Positions 23,390 through 34,147 of a stretch of DNA of 64,000 nucleotides are shown one piece after another; within the stretch, counting starts at the first letter, position 1, and the number at the start of each line of letters is the position of its first letter. This DNA comes from Isoetes taiwanensis (Eukaryota > Streptophyta > Lycopodiopsida > Isoetales > Isoetaceae). The notes below the pieces were generated by a model. It searched no databases. It saw only the letters and a list, made by a program, of their open reading frames with translations, and was not told the origin of the DNA. The position numbers and the translations under genes are program-made. The DNA lies in assembly GCA_021234155.1 (NCBI GenBank), contig JAJEKV010000053.1, positions 5,300,488-5,364,487 on the forward strand, in the 5' to 3' direction.

Positions 23390-23848
23390 GTTTGATAAGC
23401 TTGGTCTCATTGCCAAGAGTTTGCTGGAAGGAAAACTACATGATGATTTTGAAACATTCCCATGGCCGCAAATAGTTATGGCTCTCAAGGATTCTGAGCC
23501 CATAACATACATGCTACTACTTCTACATGCGTTTTCTGGTTTTGTGTATAAACAACAGCTTGAGAATATCGAGGAAGAGGTCTTAGCAAAGAGGTAGAAA
23601 ACAGTGGCCAGATGTTACTCTTGAGCTACTTTGGGCTCTGCAAGAGTAAATGCAGTCTTCTACCATTCGAAACTTTGTTTCAATTTGCCAAGACTATTTG
23701 TGTCATTTTCAAAGATACTGATGATGCTTTATATGATGAAATAATGAGTCATAGCCAAGACGTGAATCTGTGTGAATCTGTGTTAGCAGACAAGCCCATC
23801 ACAGTTAAGCACAAACCCACATGGCAAAGACAGTTTCCTAGCTACGTA
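23390..23848 (+). CDS. Candidate exons of unknown gene
   Basis: An open segment at about 23398-23593 (LGLIAKSLLEGKLHDDFETF...QLENIEEEVLAKR) ends at a GTAGAA donor. A second at about 23612-23848 (SYFGLCKSKC...ALYDEIMSHSQDVNLCES...WQRQFPSY) ends at a GTAAGA donor. Both look protein-like and could be later exons of the preceding gene or a captured fragment. I do not recognise the family, and frame compatibility across the gap is uncertain. Confidence 0.3.
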
Positions 23849-23964
23849 AGATAACATTTTTCTCTCTTATTATCAAATTGGTTTCTACTAGGGTGTGCTG
23901 CAGACAATAACATTCTGTATAGTTATATTAGTCAACAGTTTAACAGAGCCAATACTTGCATCTG

Positions 23965-24243
23965 TTTCAGATTGCACCAATATTATAATACTGCCAACCA
24001 GTAGGAACAAATTGAGTGGCACAATTCCTGACCCATGGGCCGGCTTTAAGTCATTATAGAATTTTAGCTTTTGAAAAATTTAGGGGACAACAGTTTTATT
24101 GGCACCATTCTATCCAGCCTTGAAAATTGCACTAATTTGCAATATAGAATATGGCTTCATGGCAATTCCTTGACTAGTCAAATACCTGACTCCATATGGA
24201 TGCTCTATAAGTTAACATCATTGGCACTTATGAATAGAAGCTG
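23965..24243 (+). pseudogene. LRR receptor-type fragment
   Basis: A single frame with two stops reads RNKLSGTIPDPWAGFKSL, then GTILSSLENCTNLQYRIWLH, GNSLTSQIPDSIWMLYKLTS and LALMNR. The 24-residue spacing with N-L-SG-IP-L is the plant extracellular leucine-rich repeat. It begins after a CAG acceptor-like site near 23970 and has no kinase or signal peptide nearby. It is a decayed exon of an LRR receptor-like protein. Confidence 0.8.
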
Positions 24244-24934
24244 AGCGCTTGACGTTAGTTATTTTCAAACATAATAGGGGAAAATGGTAGGCCAATTTTA
24301 TCAAGGTTCTGCATTCATATCATGCTTTCTGCTGCACATTATCGTTATGCTTCCATTTTTTTTAACTTTTAGGAGTTCATCTACGTTGGCATAAAGGAAG
24401 GCTGAAGATGATAGGGAATTGGCTGTATTGTATAGTGGATTGTTGAGTTTGTTGGACCAAATTCGCACTAAAGAGATTCTTTGTTTATTTAATGCAGTCA
24501 AATCTAGAGGAAGGAGAAAATGGTATATAGATTTGCAAAATGGATGTTGTTGTCTATGGCCTCAAGTTCAAGAAATACATTGATGCCCACAAGATAAAGT
24601 TAGTGTTGTTTCAGATTTTATTGCAATGGCAATAGTCCCAACAAGCCAAATTGTCAAATGCTACAAAATACTGTATGGAGCCATGCAGTATGGACTAACC
24701 TCTGGAGCCATCCAGTATGGACTGCCCTTGAATGAAAGTGGAAATGACTGCGCAGTTATCTGCAAGTTTATAGAGTTACCGCATATTTCAAAAAGAAGTC
24801 ATGATGCATAGCCGCAAAGCAATCCAAATGCAAAGATACCTTGGTATCGTCTATCATAACTGGACAGTGCTCTAAAAAATACTCAGAGATTAATGCGGAA
24901 GTATTCCTTCCCTAGAGAACTCAAAAACATGCAA

Positions 24935-25287
24935 TACTTAAGAGAAAACAAGTACATGTTTGGCCATGCCAACATCTGCCAATTTCACAATTCCATTTGT
25001 GTCTACAAGAATATTTGCGCCTTTGATGTCCTTGACAAAGAAAAAAGTTTGTTAAAAAATAATAGCAAAACATGGAAGGGTTATAATATGAAGAAAATAA
25101 TAGGACATATGGACGAGAGATGTAACCTGTGAACCGTATTTGCACTGTGAAGATAAGCTAGCCCTGACAAGATCTGCCGAGTGTAGCTACAGATAACAGG
25201 TTCTTTAAACGGGCCATACTCATGAAGCAATTTGTGAATTGAAGCTCCAGAAACGTACTCCAAATAAATGTATAATCTATCTTCCAT
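24935..25287 (-). pseudogene. MAPKKK (YODA/MEKK-type) kinase fragment
   Basis: On the minus strand an exon after TTCTTCCAG reads EDRLYIYLEYVSGASIHKLL and SYTRQILSGLAYLHSANTVH (about 25287-25130), kinase subdomains V-VIa of plant MAPKKK3/5/YODA-type proteins. It ends at CACAG|GTTACA. After an intron of about 100 bp come DIKGANILVD and VKLADVGMAKH (about 25037-24955), then a stop shortly after. The magnesium-binding DFG motif is DVG here. Joining the exons at the visible splice sites puts HRD out of frame by one base. The rest of the kinase is absent, so this is a dead fragment. MAPKKKs phosphorylate MAPKKs in stomatal and defence signalling. Confidence 0.85.
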
Positions 25288-25794
25288 CTGGAAGAAAAGA
25301 GAACCTTAGGACCTAATAAGTAAAATCTGACATAAATTGGCACACTGAAGTTTATGAATATTCTAACCCTTCTCCCCTCTCCCACAATTATGTCGAAGTT
25401 GTTGGTACATTTAGCCACCACTTAGTTTTCCAACTAGATTCTACCAACTCTAGAACCAACATATTAAAATGCAAAATACTGGTTTAACTTAGGCCAATGT
25501 ACAAGCACTACTCTTTGTCACAACAAGCCCCCATGTTAGGCCATACATGGAAATTACCAACAATGCTAAAGCGAGAGATCATTCTACGTGCAAATCATCC
25601 CATTGCTATGATACAATTAGACAAAGCATATCAGAATGTAACTAAAAGTGAACAGAGACATATTAAATACCGTTTCTGATAAAACCATTAAGTTGAACGC
25701 CCTTTGCAGACTGTGATCCAGGTTGCATTAGAATAGATGGCCATAAAAAATAGTCAAGTTATTGGTTCCTGTTACTTGCAGATGAATCTTTCTA

Positions 25795-26451
25795 ATGCAA
25801 TGGCTTGAATTCCCTGTGGAGATGGATGCAGCCTTCATGAAGAAGCGCAGACTTATAGCTTCCATTCGCATAGGTGCACATCGCCTCCGCATTGAAATAG
25901 GACATTGGGCTCGAGAAGCACGAGAACAAAGACTTTGCCAGTGTTGCCACCAGGGAGCCATTGAGGATGAATGTCATGCCCTCCAGATCTGCCCAGTGTT
26001 TGCCCATATCCGAGAGCGATATATTCGATTACTAGTGCTTGGTCAGCCGTTGCATCAATTATTGACTATGGCGTCAGTGGGTTTGTTGGGGTCGTACCTC
26101 CAGGAGGTTATGGATGCACGGACTCAGTTGTGTCCTCCGGGACGGTATTGAACTGTCCTATACAATTGTACAGTGTGCCAGCATACTTATTACTGCTAAG
26201 GTTTTTCCCTTGAAAACCCTTCGGGGCGGGGGTTTTTTAATCCTGTCAGTAATACGCTTGCTGCTCTCTTTTTTGTTTGGGTCCCATAGGCCAATTGGCC
26301 TCCGTGGATGCTAAAAAATCTATTCTATTCTATTCTATTCTATTCTATTCTATTCTATTCTATTCTATTCTATTCTATTCTATTCTATTCTATTCTATTC
26401 TATTCTATTCTATTCTATTCTATTCTATTCTATTCTATTCTATTCTATTCT
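25795..26451 (+). mobile_element. 5'-truncated LINE: zinc domain, 3' hairpin, (CTATT)n tail
   Basis: The frame 25795-26151 holds the LINE C-terminal zinc domain: RLIASIRIGAHRLRIEIG, then CQCCHQGAIEDECHALQICP (C-C...H...C) and IRERY. After the TGA, the 3' untranslated part has a hairpin with arms 26179-26195 and 26247-26263 (14 of 17 paired). The hairpin encloses GAAAACCC and GGGGTTTTTTAATCC. GGGTCC and the palindrome AGGCCAATTGGCCT (26288-26301) follow, then about 26 copies of CTATT (26320-26451). The order ORF end, structured 3' region, microsatellite matches a LINE whose reverse transcriptase recognises the 3' end. The RT and endonuclease are missing upstream (5' truncation). Confidence 0.75.
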
Positions 26452-27600
26452 AAGTCAACGTGGGCAAAACTATCCGTGCATAACAAGCTGCAAATGCCTA
26501 GGACCAGTAGAAACACCTATACTTTGGATTGTACAGAATCACCTTCCTAGATTGTAAGCTGGACAATCTGCAATTATGTTCAGAAAGATCAATTATGACC
26601 ACATCTAATCAAGGCACCTTGAAGTTGTATTGTGACTTGGTTGAAGGCTGTTTATTATATCTCACTTAGGCATTTTGTTAAGCTCAAACATTTTGCAATA
26701 CAGAAAATATATGTTATGCTGTGCTTGTCAGTAAAAATTGCATTATCTTTCGGTTCTTGTGAATACGTTTACAGTTTGCAGAGCAAAAGAGATTACTGGT
26801 GTGGAAGTCTTTGGCTCTTCGGATTAATAATCAGGCCAGACTAGTTGTGTTTGCTTGATCTTGAAGGCGTAAAGGGTTTAGGTAAACTGGCCTTGGATTC
26901 TATCATTTTAAAGTCTGATATCTGAACTTAGTACAATATTCCAAGATGACCTCCACTTTGATGCAAGCAGTTGCAAGATTTGTGAAAAACTGTGTCACTG
27001 TAGATGGTTATTCTTCCACAAAGTTTGTGGCTATTCACATAATAATAGGTAAAGCGACTTTGCAAGTTGGGTTTTCTTCATCTTCAGTGAGAAGATTGGA
27101 CAAGCTTCCCAATTCCAACGAGAGAGATTTGAGATGTCAGCCTACCAGAACTTAAAATGAAAGAAAAGGAATCAGAAAGAAGGGAACCTGTTTAGAACCA
27201 TAATTAGCTTCTGAAAAGATTTTGTGCCTAAGATTGTTCTGCCAGCCATCTGCAAAGATAAAAAATTATCATAGGCAAAACTACCATAGTTAGAATCGTA
27301 TGCATCATTTTGGAGACTTTTGTGAAAGGGCATGACCTAAATTTTAGCCATTTAGCAGGGGTTCTAGTTGGTATTCTACTGCCAACTAGAAATGCTGTCT
27401 TCAAATGGATTCTCCTTTGTTCCATGGTTTAGAACATAGCTATGAAATGGTACAACTGATTTTTGGAGTACAGGAAATAGCATACACATCTAGTATATTC
27501 ATAATTTACAGAATCATTAATAGATTGTGATTTTCATATGCAACAGTTTATACAAAACTATCCATCATATTACCTGCATAGCTTTGGTGGAGATTGATCG
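26452..27600. other. No gene recognised
   Basis: No coding segment with a recognisable family. Sequence is AT-rich and intron-like. Confidence 0.4.
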
Positions 27601-27726
27601 TAATCGGGATTTTCTGTATATGCTTCAGCCTTAGAATGAAGAGAGTTTATGTTGTTGCTGCATGCTCATAATCAGGATTCTCTTTATGCTTCGGCCTTAG
27701 AATAAAGAGGGTTTATGTTACTACTC
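27601..27726. repeat. ~65-bp degenerate tandem duplication
   Basis: TATGCTTC(A/G)GCCTTAGAAT and AAGAG(A/G)GTTTATGTT occur in the same order at about 27616-27655 and 27682-27721, each preceded by a TCNGGATTNTCT-like word. Confidence 0.5.
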
Positions 27727-27978
27727 CTTTTCCACTTTTGTACTAAAGAAAGTGTTGTATTTTTGTTGCCTTTTTTACCAAATATAAATTTGGAATGCCT
27801 GCGAAGCATCACTGCAACCAATTATTTTCAGATGCAATACATTCAGAAGATCAGGCAATGGACTTTGTGTGCTTCTATGTGCTGAGTGTTCTTCCTTCTC
27901 GCTTAGTTTTCTTTCTTCTTCTTTTATTGCAGAGCTTTGCTCCCATCTTGCATCAATCTCAGGACCTACTTGACTTAC

Positions 27979-28218
27979 CTGTGGAATAACAAACCTTCTA
28001 TGTTGGTTAGCGGCATCCTGCATTACACTGACTCTGCTTCTAATTATAGCATCTATATTTCCAGCCTCAATCACGTCAAGGGCTGCGTGCGAATAAGGAA
28101 TAACAGCCTTCTTCTTCCAGAATCCAATCCATAAAATAACGGCACAACAGCTCCAGTAAAGGATCCTATGACTATAAGCAAACTGCCTTGACTCCTCCAA
28201 AGACCTTCGAGTGTCCAC
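27979..28218 (-). CDS. Candidate exon, unknown protein with hydrophobic segment
   Basis: A minus-strand frame reads SHRILYWSCCAVILWIGFW (possible membrane span), then KKKAVIPYSHAALDVIEAGN and QHRRFVIPQ. It ends at a consensus donor CAG|GTAAGT (27978). The composition and donor suggest a real exon, perhaps of a captured gene. I do not recognise the family or find neighbouring exons. Confidence 0.3.
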
Positions 28219-28734
28219 GATACTTGGATTTCGATATGTTCAGATTGGCATCAAATAACTGATTATCTCTGGCAACATTACAAAGTTTCAAACTCAAAGG
28301 AAGAATACCTTATTCAAGGTTCACGCCTTCCCTACAGATCGGCTTACAGTTCGAGCCCAATTAATGGTCCCTCTGAAGTTGGAACCCGATGGAAAACTGG
28401 AGATGCCAAAACTGAAGCCCTGGCCGGTCCAAAGCGGCCCATTTGGTATTGCTTTGGTCTAATTTTCTAGCGATCTAAGGGGTGGCTTGTCCACAAGGTG
28501 CAAAGCAGCTTACTGGAAATCCATCCCTGGAGCAGACATCAGTGGATGACATGCTTGGAGCCTCAAAGGTCTGCCGACCGCATCCCCACCCTCCGCCAAG
28601 CTCATATGGAATCCACACAGTCTAATCATAATCAGGGGTCCCTCAAATCCCAAAAGTCCACAGCCGTGGACAAGGAATATGCTACAAGATTCTTAAATCG
28701 TGGCCCTCTATGTGTCTTGCCCCATACTCCCCAA

Positions 28735-28763
28735 GGGTTGCCCTACGGGCAACCCAAAAAAAA
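28735..28763 (+). repeat. Perfect hairpin followed by A8
   Basis: GGGTTGCCC-TAC-GGGCAACCC (9-bp perfect stem) is followed directly by eight A residues. It could be the 3' end of a short retroelement or simply a foldback; no upstream promoter boxes were found. Confidence 0.4.
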
Positions 28764-29691
28764 TGTTTAGAAGCATTAAGATATTTAGGTAGCTCATTTA
28801 GAATCAGTCCATTTAATACCCTTTATTCAGCAAGCGCAACCATAAATCAGAAAGCTAATTTAGTGCTTCATAGTTCTTAAAATTCTCACAGCCAAAGGGT
28901 GCACGTTTTGAGGGAATGACAACATGGTATGTGAAAATCACTTGATATAGGTGTGTCAGAGTCAATCTAAGGAGTTTAATCTCAAAAAGATTGTCAAATT
29001 GACACTTACAAAATCACTCTGTTTTATTGAGCATTACAGTCAATAGTTACTCAGGTTTCTTTTCTAGACACAGTTGTTGATCTCACCTAAAACCAACCAG
29101 CTGCACCTGGTGTGCAGACCTGTCAGAGGCACGTCTAGGTGTTAGAACAAAAAAAGAAAGTCCAGGACTCCATCTGCAAAATCTAGCTTGCTGCCAGGGA
29201 TATTGACCAAGTTTTGACTTGGTCAGGGCTATAAATCTAACAAACTTCTTTATGTTCTTTGGGAACTGACTTTTGGATGTAGATTCCTTGGTAGCTTGAG
29301 CATCCTTCTGAATTGGAATTCAATCAAAATTCAAGTCTGTCTATAGGTGGCACGAATTTTGCTGAGGCTCTCTTTGTTTGGTTTAGGGAAAATAGTGCTA
29401 ATTCTGGTCTGTGAGTTGTTCTTTGTGATTCTCACGAGCAAAGTGGTTGCCTAAAGCAACCTAGAGGTTCTAAGCCATTGAGGTTGGAGGTTTTGTCAGG
29501 AATTCCTTCAACACCTGGGTAGTCAATATTGAAGGATTCTGAATTGATTAAGGGAACGTCCCTATGCTGCTTGGATCGTGTTTACTCAAGGAAAAAACCG
29601 TCAATGAGCAGTTGAAGCCTAATATCAGAAGCTATCTTGAACTAAGTCGCATTTAATTAAAGTGGGTCAGATCTCGACGTTTGGGACTCAG
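28764..29691. other. No gene recognised
   Basis: No coding or element signature up to the left edge of the chromovirus gag fragment. Confidence 0.4.
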
Positions 29692-30262
29692 ACTGAAGCA
29701 TATGCTTTTGAATATCGGCATCCTTTAGCCCATTCACGAAATGATCAACCCTCATTCCGGTTGTCAATTCTGGCAAACGCGAGAACAACGCTTCGTGGTT
29801 TACGCCACATAATCTTTGCACGTCCCATCTGCCACGGTTTCTTTTCAATCATCAAGGCATGTCGCCGGTCATAGTGGGGAGCATACTCTTGCCTGAATAG
29901 CTTACAAAATTCAGCCCAAGTGCGTAGCTTTCGTCCATCTTCAGTATGGGTATCCCACCATTCGGTCGCCCGACCCTTAAGCTTCAATGTGGCATACAAT
30001 AAACGAGAAGGCTCGCTTTTCTTTATTGCCGAAAAATAAAGCTTCATTTGGTTAAACCGAGCAATGGGGGAAGGGAAGGGGCGGGGGCATGGGGAAGAGG
30101 AGGAGGGGCAAAGGGGAGAGCAATGGGGCAAAGGGGGAGGAGGGGGGGGGGTTCCATGGCTAAACAACCATTCGAAAAAATAAAAAGATTAATTACACAG
30201 CTTAAATAATATAATTAATTAACTAATTAATTAGACAATAAATAATTAAACAATTTAGACAA
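29692..30262 (-). pseudogene. Chromovirus gag fragment (copy K)
   Basis: On the minus strand, downstream of the LTR at 30263-32663, the frame contains YFSAIKKSEPSRLLYATLKL, KGRATEWWDTHTEDG and TWAEFCKLFRQEYAPHYD, the Retrotrans_gag core (LKGxAxEWW...F...F). It is preceded by a poly-proline stretch from a C-rich tract. Similarity to the other copies stops abruptly near 29692, so the rest of this element has been lost by deletion or truncation. Gag forms the particle that packages element RNA in intact members. Confidence 0.85.
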
Positions 30263-32663
30263 TGTTGAGAAAAATTTTCTCGCCTCACGAGGTGAGAATG
30301 GGCATGATTCCTCCCTACGTGCTCCCCCAAGCCTCGCCAGGCCCAATGAGCCGGATGTCCAAGGTAAGAAACGGGCCCAAATATTTTTTTGTTTGGCTCG
30401 CTGAACATTATAAAAATAAAAATAAAACTCAAAGAATTAAACATTATAATCCTTCCGACTACCGAAGTCGAGAAGGCACCTTCGATTTCATGCCCTGCAA
30501 GGGAGATGGAGATCTGGCTCTTCAACCGGGCGCAGTGACCGAATAAGTCGGCAGAGATGGAGAAGGATATGACATTGGCGGAGGTGGAGATCTGGCCCTT
30601 TCAACCGGCGCAGGAGATGAATGAACAGGAGCTGGCGGAGACTTGGCTCTCTAAATTGGAGCAGGGGATGACTAAGCAGGTGGAGATGGAGAAAAATATG
30701 AGATTGGTGGAGGTGAAGATCTGGCCCTTTAAACTGGCGCAGGCGATGAATGAACTGGTGGTCGAGGAGATTTGGCTCTTTCAATTGGAGCAAGGGATGA
30801 ATAAGCAGGGGATTATTTTTTTTTGCCCCTTTTCCTTTGTTGCATGGCGCTCACAGAGCGGCCAATTCAAGTCTCCATTCAAACCGATTCAAGCGTCTCC
30901 ATTCAAGCCGATTCAAGAGGCCTTTTTTGGCTTTAGATTGTGATAATCCATGGCAGTGCTAGTAGCTGTTCACAAAAATCTCACCAGATTTTCATAATTT
31001 CTCGCTGTATTTTTTTATCTTTCTCATTTCAACCTCCTTCAAGCTATGATGATGACATTCTGTAGCTCCTTCTATGCTTCTGGCTATGTATCTCTCAGAT
31101 TTGGCTCTTTTGATTGGCGCAGGTGATGAGTAAACAGACGGCGGTGGTGGTGGGGATCTGGTCCTTTCAACCGGAGCTGGAGAAGAATAAACTGGAGGAG
31201 AAGGGTACGAAAGTGGCGGAGGAGGAGATCTGGCTCATTCCACCGGAGATGAAGAAACGAGAGGGGAGTAACTGTAAACTGGGGGATCTGTCCCTACTCT
31301 TTAGTCGCACTCTTTTATTTATTTGTGCATGTAAAAATACTATCTATCTATCTACCTACCTACCTACCTATCTATTCGTTTGTACATCGGCAGCTTTATC
31401 CAATCTTATTGGGTCCTCCTCTGTTGTCTCTGTTGCAAGCATTTGCTAACTCCTATTTTGGTATCTTTCTCTATCCCGTACGCGTCTGACTTCCTGCTCT
31501 TTTAATGTCTCCTCTTTTTGTCTATGCGATGTATTTCTTTGTGGAATAATTAATTGTTTCCTTAACTCACAGACAAAATGCATAAAGTACCCACGTTGCT
31601 TGAAATATTGCTTTTACTGACCTCTGAACATAATATATCTGATTCCTTTTATTTTCATTCCCATGCAATACAATGCATTTTGTTACATCCGCACAGTGCG
31701 CAACTTCCCAAATAACGGGGAAGGGCCACCAGTCTACCGCCCACTCCTCGAACTCCCAGAGTTCCCCATGACCGATGGGATTAATCTCCCAGAGACTAAT
31801 CAGGAAGCCTAGCTTCCTCTTGATTCTTCCCAAAAGAATCGAATGATCCTTTACACACAAGGATCAGTGAATTATCCCTCTGGGATAATTCTGTGGATGC
31901 AAGTATGAACCTGGCAAACTATTGCCAGTACTGCAAATCAATGCAAGTAAGGTCTTTGTATTCCAAATACAAAGCAATGCTCTTGCAATGGAATCCAACT
32001 TCAAAACTTGCAAGCATTACAAGCAAGAACAGCGTGATTCCTTCTAGCCCTTAAGAACACCACCCAGTGATGTAGCCAAGAACCAGAATCAAGCCCTAAG
32101 AGGTCGGATTTGAGCTGTAAGGCTTCGGATCAACAAAGGAAATTCAGCCTACACAAGAACAGCAGAGATTACAAACTTCGGTAATTCGTGGGTCTATCAA
32201 AAGCACCCTTTTTGGCTTTAAATAGGACCGATTTGTGCTCTAGCATGCACAAACTATCAATTTCGATCACATCCAGGTGTCAATCATGCCCTGGCATGTA
32301 ATCCAAGAGAGGAATCCGGCCTGCTGCAGTTCGACCAGCCTTGTATCAAAAAGGCATTCGAACTTTTCCAAGCTAATTCCCTATTGGCCCATTCAAACCA
32401 ATAATAACGTGCCATGTAGCCTCCTTTAACATTAATATTAATGTTACAAGGAACTATAGCTAATGTTTTATTGATAACATTAAATGTTGTGCCCCTATGG
32501 GCCAACTCTGCTAGCCCCGGAACGTCCCCATAGCCCGATTACGAGCTTATGGTCCGCTGCATAGTCACGATGCCCCCGGCATGCTATCGACGGTACCCCC
32601 GTGCTTATGGATATCCGTCATGAGTCCGTAAAAACGGCCACCCCTGGAAGCACCTGTAACAAT
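30263..32663 (-). repeat. Chromovirus LTR, left copy (2.4 kb)
   Basis: The boundaries are TGTT...AACA. On the minus strand it starts TGTTACAGGTG at 32663, just after the purine tract AGAGGAGGGAGGAA (32665-32678), and ends CTCAACA at 30263, next to gag. It is flanked by the pol end of copy L on one side and gag of copy K on the other. Inside are about five degenerate 55-75-bp units with GAGATCTGGC(C/T)CTTTCAA (30503-30810), more near 31110-31260, and ATCT/ACCT microsatellites near 31340. A minus-strand CCTATTTAAA at 32217-32226 could be the TATA box. Open frames inside are not genes. Confidence 0.85.
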
Positions 32664-33370
32664 TCCTCCCTCCTCTAAGACCTTGTCCTCAAGGTATTTT
32701 AATTAGTTCAGGTGAGGAAACCGCTGCACGAACTCATCCGACTTCCATGTGGCATCCTCGAGAGTCTGCCCTCGCCACAAGACCAAATGTTCTACAACAT
32801 CTCTGTTGCGCAGCTGCCGAACTCTTTTATCCAAAAGGCATTCTGGCGTTACAGAGGAGTTTAAGACAAGCGATATACTCTCAGGACTAACCACGTTATC
32901 CGTATCTAGTATAGCTAGCACGCTTCAGTTGACTTACATGAAACACGGATGAATCCCTAGGTCCTGTGGTAAGCTCAACTCATATGCCATTGGACCTATT
33001 ATTTTCAGAATTTTAAAGGGTCCGGCATATCGCAGGGTAAGCTTAGGCACCCGTCCGTTCACTAAAGGGCGTAACCTATTCACCCTTAGTGACGAAGGAT
33101 AGACCACTCTCAAAAAGACATAGTCTCCTTCCTTATAGGAGACATCTGAGACATGCTTATTAGCAGTAGACTTATATCGATCCTGAGCCCTCTGCAAATT
33201 CAGCTTGCATTGACGCAGTATGGCATCCATATCCTGCAGCATATTCGCAGCTGCTTCCGCTTTGAGATACTTGTTAAGTTCTCGGGTTCCTACCCATCAT
33301 AGCCACCGTGTCATCTGGATACTCGTATGATGGCTATTGTTGTAGGCAAATTCCAAATAGGGCAAATAAT
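32664..33370 (-). pseudogene. Chromovirus pol end (copy L): integrase tail and chromodomain
   Basis: The minus-strand frame carries the integrase C-terminal region (QDRYKSTANKH, GDYVFLRV, YAGPFKILKIIGPMAYELSL: GPY/F module). It ends in a chromodomain-like tail, RVRQLRNRDVVEHLVLWRG...ATW, with TAA at 32703-32705. The frame is interrupted near 32934 by a small indel. A Tat-like element inserted at 33366-33370. The same integrase continues at 44445-44552, so this is one gene split by insertion. In intact chromoviruses the integrase inserts element DNA and the chromodomain directs it to chromatin. Confidence 0.85.
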
Positions 33371-33959
33371 TGTTTGGGGTGCGGGTTGGGAACTCACGGA
33401 AGACGACCCTACTGGAGGGACCAGTGGATCTAACAGAGAGTCAGGGGACTATGTCACGCCGGGATTTGCAAGAAGAGAAGAAGAAGAAGAAAACGAGAAC
33501 AAATGAGAGAAAGATGATAAGCTTCCTTGATATCAATGATGAACATACATGAGCTCTTTAATAGAGAGAAAAACGAAAGGAGACAAGACTCAAAACTCAT
33601 CTAAAAACTCATGTGCTAGCTCTACTCATATATATAGTACAATGGCCTTGGGCCCAAAGATAGACACTCGACCGATCTCGGCGCCGACTCACGGAAGGAG
33701 GCCCGATGCAAGGAATGTTGGCGGTGCCTCTTGAAGTGCCTAGAATCCACGCCGACGCCGACGCTGGCGGACGGGTCAGCCACTTGTCCGGAGGGGCGCC
33801 TCTTGTTGACGGCCAAAGGCTTTGATCAAGGGGGTCCGGGTCAAGCTTTTGGTCTTCAAGGAGCCTTTGATGGCTGACCCGCGGACTTTGAGGATCCTTG
33901 AGCTTGACCCGTCTGTCAGAGGATGAATAGTCCTGCACTGGGAGGCATTGGGACTAACA
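33371..33959 (-). repeat. 3' LTR of Tat-like element
   Basis: Begins TGTTTGGGGT and ends GACTAACA (plus strand). On the minus strand it is preceded by the purine tract GTTTGGTGGGGAG, the second-strand primer site. It aligns with 43877-44444 with many small indels. Confidence 0.9.
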
Positions 33960-34147
33960 CTCCCCACCAAACGACACTCGAGTGAAAAAAAGGAGGAAGT
34001 GTTTCGAGGGCGGAAGCCATCTGTTCGAAAGTGATCCTCACGGGGAGTGAGGACTCAGGCACCATTATGGTAATCGGGCTAATGAGATCCCGGGCGTGTT
34101 TGAAGAGCGGTGAGGAGTGTTTTTGGCCATGGGGCGTGATCTCGCGA

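Noticed and set aside
26308..26550. Open frame reading FYSILFYSIL repeats
   Set aside because: Translation of the (CTATT)n microsatellite tail of a LINE; not a protein.
30557..30943. 128-codon frame and its antisense in the left LTR, also at 45548 and 60503
   Set aside because: Arises from the degenerate 55-75-bp units inside the LTR; frame is not conserved among the three LTRs.
33609..33970. Overlapping antisense frames in the Tat LTR
   Set aside because: Short frames within a non-coding LTR that are not kept in the other LTR.
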